Notes under the pieces: generated by a model
Told to the model about the DNA's origin: nothing
Seen by the model: only the letters and a program-made list of their open reading frames with translations
The model's database searches: none
Program-made: the position numbers and the translations under genes
Source: Acetilactobacillus jinshanensis
GTDB taxonomy: Bacteria > Bacillota > Bacilli > Lactobacillales > Lactobacillaceae
Length of the DNA stretch: 64,000 nt
Assembly (NCBI RefSeq): GCF_004359375.1
Contig: NZ_CP034726.1
Location: 1,426,001 to 1,490,000 of the forward strand
Reading direction: 5' to 3'
Shown here: piece by piece, positions 61,350 to 64,000 of the stretch
How the letters are laid out: every line of letters begins with the position of its first letter
How positions within the stretch are numbered: the first letter of the stretch is position 1

Positions 61350-61907
61350 TCAGTTATATTTATTCATTAATCGCTTAATGTCCATCCCGTTAACCCAATC
61401 GTTCAAGGCATCAACAGCTTCTGATTTGGCCTTTTCAAAATACGGTTTCTGGGCAGCTGTAAACGGGCTTAAGACATAATCGTCAACGGCCATTCGTTTC
61501 GGATGCGCAGTACCAACCCGGATTCGATTAAAGCGGTTGGTGCCAATGCAACGAATAATGCTCTTGATTCCGTTATGACCACCGGCAGAACCATGGTCAC
61601 GAATTCTGATCTTACCAACGGGTAAGTCCATGTCATCATAAGCTACGATCATGTCTTTGGTACTAAGCTTAAAAAAGTGCATTAACGGTTGAACAGCACC
61701 ACCCGATAAATTCATGTCAGTAATCGGTTCAGCACAGATGACTTTTTCACCGTCAACTAATCCCGATCCAAAACGGGCATTCATCTTGACTTTGCCTAAT
61801 ACGATATGATGCTGGTCAGCAAAGGAATTAACAACCATAAAACCGGTGTTATGCCGAGTGGCTTCATATTGCATCCCAACGTTGCCCAAGCCAACAATTA
61901 ATTTCAT
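61350..61907 (-). CDS. pth: Peptidyl-tRNA hydrolase
   Basis: 185-residue enzyme releasing tRNA from drop-off peptidyl-tRNA. MKLIVGLGNVGMQYEATRHNTGFMVV with the catalytic His, the PITDMNLSGGAV segment, YDDMDLPVGKIRIRDHGSAGGHNGIKS and FNRIRVG are typical. It lies upstream of mfd as in most Firmicutes. Confidence 0.97.
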   Translation of the reverse strand: MKLIVGLGNVGMQYEATRHNTGFMVVNSFADQHHIVLGKVKMNARFGSGLVDGEKVICAEPITDMNLSGGAVQPLMHFFKLSTKDMIVAYDDMDLPVGKIRIRDHGSAGGHNGIKSIIRCIGTNRFNRIRVGTAHPKRMAVDDYVLSPFTAAQKPYFEKAKSEAVDALNDWVNGMDIKRLMNKYN

Positions 61908-62013
61908 AACTATTTAACGTCCCTTTCAAGTACAACGATTATAATCAGTTTTATTATATCATACACGATAATCGAAACATCTAAGAGCGTTTAACCTCTA
62001 ATCAAGTAAAAAT

Positions 62014-62047
62014 AAAGGACGAAATATCATCATATTCCGTCCTCTTT
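62014..62047 (-). terminator. Terminator after mazF
   Basis: Arms AAAGGACGAAATAT and ATATTCCGTCCTCTTT with one wobble and a bulge, 19 bases past the mazF stop, with a T-rich tract on the minus strand. It separates mazF from pth. Confidence 0.75.
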
Positions 62048-62065
62048 ATGTATTTTTAATTATCG

Positions 62066-62437
62066 TTAGTCACTTTGGTAACTTGAATCCAAGCCGATAC
62101 TTTTTGCCAACGCTTGGTCAACCTGTTTCATCAGGTCATCATCCAAATGATCAATTCGATCACTTAGCCGTTGCTTATCGATCGTTCGGATCTGTTCCAA
62201 CAAAATCACCGAATTTTTAGCAATCTTTGAATGCGCCGAACTGATCTTAACGTGGGTCGGCATTTTGGGCTTTGAATTCTGAGCAGTAATTGCAGCTACG
62301 ATTACCGTTGGACTGTAGTGATTACCAACGTTATTCTGAATAATCAAAACGGGACGACTGCCGCCTTGTTCAGAACCAACAACGGGCGAAAGGTCTGCAT
62401 AAAAAATATCGCCACGCTTAATTTTGATTTTTGGCAT
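62066..62437 (-). CDS. mazF: MazF/PemK-family endoribonuclease toxin without adjacent antitoxin
   Basis: 123-residue toxin of the NdoA/MazF type, an mRNA interferase. [44 protein letters not shown] and [18 protein letters not shown] are near-identical in pattern to characterised MazF toxins, including the catalytic Arg and Thr. In Bacillus the antitoxin gene lies between alr and the toxin; here only 28 bases separate the two genes, too few for an antitoxin. GATGATG precedes the ATG at 62437. Confidence 0.94.
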   Translation of the reverse strand: MPKIKIKRGDIFYADLSPVVGSEQGGSRPVLIIQNNVGNHYSPTVIVAAITAQNSKPKMPTHVKISSAHSKIAKNSVILLEQIRTIDKQRLSDRIDHLDDDLMKQVDQALAKSIGLDSSYQSD

Positions 62438-62465
62438 TTTGCATCATCTTCCGTCTTTAAAAAGA

Positions 62466-63590
62466 TTAATTAATGTATTTTCGCGGTAATCGCTCGGTAA
62501 AGCCACAGGCAATTTCATAATGAATGGTGTGACTGTAATCAGCCATATCCTGCAAGCTAATTTCCTTATCGCCATCTTTGCCGATAATCGTAACCTTGGT
62601 CCCAGGTTCCATCTGGTGAGGTAACCGAACCATAAACTGATCCATGCATACCTGACCAATTACTGGACAGAACTGACCGTCGATCAAAACGTGAAAGCCC
62701 TTCAAATTACGATGAAAGCCATCAGCGTAACCAATCGGCACCGTCCCGATCCATTGATCATCGCCAGTCGTATATGTAGCACCATAACCAATCGAGCGAC
62801 CTGGCTTCACTAATTTAACGTAGCTCAATTCGGTCGTCACCGTCATGGCTGGTTCTAACTTAAACGGTGGCTTTAACGCACCTGCTGATGGATTAAGTCC
62901 GTAACCAGCGGCACCATAACGAATCATGTTGCCGTTACACTTCTGGTGCCATAAACTGGTGGCTGAATTTGAAACGTGAACGAACTTTGGTCGTGGCTTG
63001 ACAACTTCCATTAACTTATTAAAGCGGTTAACCTGTAACTTAAAATACTTATCATCAGGTGAATCAGCCGTTGCAAAATGGGTGAAGATCCCTTCAAAAT
63101 CAAGCTGATTATGATCTTGTTTAATCGCCTTTAAAGCCTGTTTCAAGCCGGTCTGAGTCTGAAAACCAATTCGGCCCATTCCGGTATCCAAACCAATGTG
63201 AACCCTTAACGGATCCTTAATGCTCTGCTTCCGTAAAAGCTGGGCGGCTTTCTGTAACCATTTAGCTGAAGAAACGGTCAATGAAACGTGTTCCTTAGCC
63301 GCAACCGGAACGGCATTCAAATCAGTTAAGCCTAACACCAGGATCGGATCCTGAAGGCCAGCTTTTCTGAGCTCTAAAGCTTCATCTAAAATTGCCACAC
63401 AAAAACCAGATGCACCGGCCTTTTTAGCGACTTTCGCAACTTCGACGGCACCGTGGCCATAACCATTGGCTTTAACCACCATAAATAAACGGGTTCCGTG
63501 ATCTAATCGTTCGTATTCTGAATGAATATTATGATATAAAGCGGCTCGATTGACAATTACCTGGGCGTTTCGATGAACCCCAACTGCCAT
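62466..63590 (-). CDS. alr: Alanine racemase
   Basis: 374-residue PLP enzyme supplying D-alanine for peptidoglycan and teichoic acid. The PLP lysine lies in FMVVKANGYGHGAVEVAK, and RYGAAGYG, YADGFHRNLKG and CMDQFMVRLP are conserved. ATG at 63590 has AGGAGGAAG nine bases upstream; a 15-residue longer reading starts before that site. It lies between murF and mazF. Confidence 0.97.
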   Translation of the reverse strand: MAVGVHRNAQVIVNRAALYHNIHSEYERLDHGTRLFMVVKANGYGHGAVEVAKVAKKAGASGFCVAILDEALELRKAGLQDPILVLGLTDLNAVPVAAKEHVSLTVSSAKWLQKAAQLLRKQSIKDPLRVHIGLDTGMGRIGFQTQTGLKQALKAIKQDHNQLDFEGIFTHFATADSPDDKYFKLQVNRFNKLMEVVKPRPKFVHVSNSATSLWHQKCNGNMIRYGAAGYGLNPSAGALKPPFKLEPAMTVTTELSYVKLVKPGRSIGYGATYTTGDDQWIGTVPIGYADGFHRNLKGFHVLIDGQFCPVIGQVCMDQFMVRLPHQMEPGTKVTIIGKDGDKEISLQDMADYSHTIHYEIACGFTERLPRKYIN

Positions 63591-63650
63591 TTCGCAACAC
63601 TTCCTCCTATTTAAATAACTCATTAATCTTAACACACTATTTAACGAGAA

Positions 63651-63682
63651 AGGGCGCCATAGCCAAATGCCACGGCTCCCTT
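63651..63682 (-). terminator. Possible terminator of murF
   Basis: Arms GGGAGCCGTGGC and GCTATGGCGCCC with mismatches and a short TTT, 28 bases past the murF stop. The weak T tract makes the assignment tentative. Confidence 0.45.
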
Positions 63683-63709
63683 AGTCAGTTCTTAACGTTA
63701 ATTAATTAT

Positions 63710-64000
63710 TTATTTAGTAATCTTTGCTAAAACTTTTTCTAGATGAATACCGTGACTAGCTTTTAACATAACTTCATCACGTGACGTTAACTCCTGCTCT
63801 AGATCATGAGTCAACTGCGGTAACTGGTCAGCTTGATAATAGTGGACCGCATTAGTAGGATACTTATCAGCTAAAGCTGCTTTCAAAGCGGCCATATCAG
63901 TACCAACCAAGTATACCGACTGAATCTTCTTCGGATCCAAATCCTTAGCTAACGACGCGTGCATTGCCTTTGAATCAGATCCCAATTCAAGCATATCACC
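63710..64000 (-). CDS. murF: UDP-N-acetylmuramoyl-tripeptide--D-Ala-D-Ala ligase, C-terminal part (cut by window edge)
   Basis: The minus strand frame is open to the right edge and begins GDMLELG, which matches the (V)LGDMLELG motif of MurF C-terminal domains. The visible 96 residues include AMHASLAKDL, VYLVGTDM and ASHGIHLEKVLAKI (usually GSRGMKLE). MurF joins D-Ala-D-Ala to the stem tripeptide. The catalytic domains are outside the window. Confidence 0.85.
   Translation of the reverse strand, partial: GDMLELGSDSKAMHASLAKDLDPKKIQSVYLVGTDMAALKAALADKYPTNAVHYYQADQLPQLTHDLEQELTSRDEVMLKASHGIHLEKVLAKITK

Noticed and set aside
62444-62659. 71-residue minus-strand frame as candidate MazF antitoxin
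   Set aside because: It lies wholly in another frame of alr, has Trp/Arg-rich composition unlike MazE/RHH antitoxins and no ribosome site.

Overview
The window comes from a low-to-medium GC Gram-positive bacterium of the family Lactobacillaceae. The evidence is gene order (tadA / SRP RNA / dnaX / ybaB / recR / tmk / darA / holB / yabA / rsmI; murF / alr / mazF / pth / mfd / rqcP / divIC / yabR / tilS / hpt / ftsH / hslO / dusB / lysS / rRNA; sigH / rpmG / secE / nusG / rplKAJL), strong AGGAGG-type ribosome binding sites, T-box control, NrdR boxes, a CIRCE element and an aminopeptidase C. Genus cannot be fixed by reading alone; a heterofermentative lactobacillus is plausible. Nearly all of the window is chromosomal housekeeping. 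I see no prophage, insertion sequence, CRISPR array or plasmid gene.

Layout. 1-346: 5' part of tagO/wecA. 453-3203: groES-groEL behind a CIRCE-type operator, and rex. 3401-5377: an ABC-F ATPase with an apparent AUU start. 5452-8139: a three-gene polar amino-acid ABC importer behind a tandem T-box leader, placed between the ABC-F gene and tsaD. 8357-17146: tsaD, tsaB, acyl-ACP thioesterase, then the replication/repair cluster rsmI to dnaX. 17251-18512: SRP RNA, tadA and a methyltransferase. 18553-22227: class Ib ribonucleotide reductase nrdE and nrdF behind paired NrdR boxes and a leader stem-loop. 22309-24912: mprF. 25051-32495: rplL, rplJ (with L10 leader), rplA, rplK, nusG, secE, rpmG, sigH, rae1-like nuclease, rlmB, mrnC, cysS. 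32646-36240: gltX, radA, dut.

36326-42855 is the most accessory-like stretch: an unrecognised 89-aa gene, rpiA, pepC, a secreted lysine/alanine-rich histone-H1-like protein, gpmA, an LCP cell-wall ligase, an arginine-rich secreted CAP-domain protein and a 57-aa gene with its own promoter. 42945-48525 is a complete rRNA operon on the minus strand (two promoters, 16S, tRNA-Ile, tRNA-Ala, 23S, 5S, terminator) followed by tRNA-Thr. 48610-64000 runs lysS back to a partial murF.

Themes: translation and its quality control (ribosomal proteins, tRNA synthetases, TsaB/TsaD, TilS, TadA, Pth, RqcP, ABC-F), DNA precursor supply and repair (Nrd, Dut, Tmk, RecR, RadA, Mfd), and a cell envelope programme of teichoic-acid attachment (TagO, LCP), lysyl-phosphatidylglycerol (MprF) and strongly cationic exported proteins. 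The most unusual items are the tandem T-box whose second copy lacks Stem I, the polycationic exported protein, the AUU start, the NrdR-box plus hairpin leader of nrdE, and a MazF toxin gene with no adjacent antitoxin.
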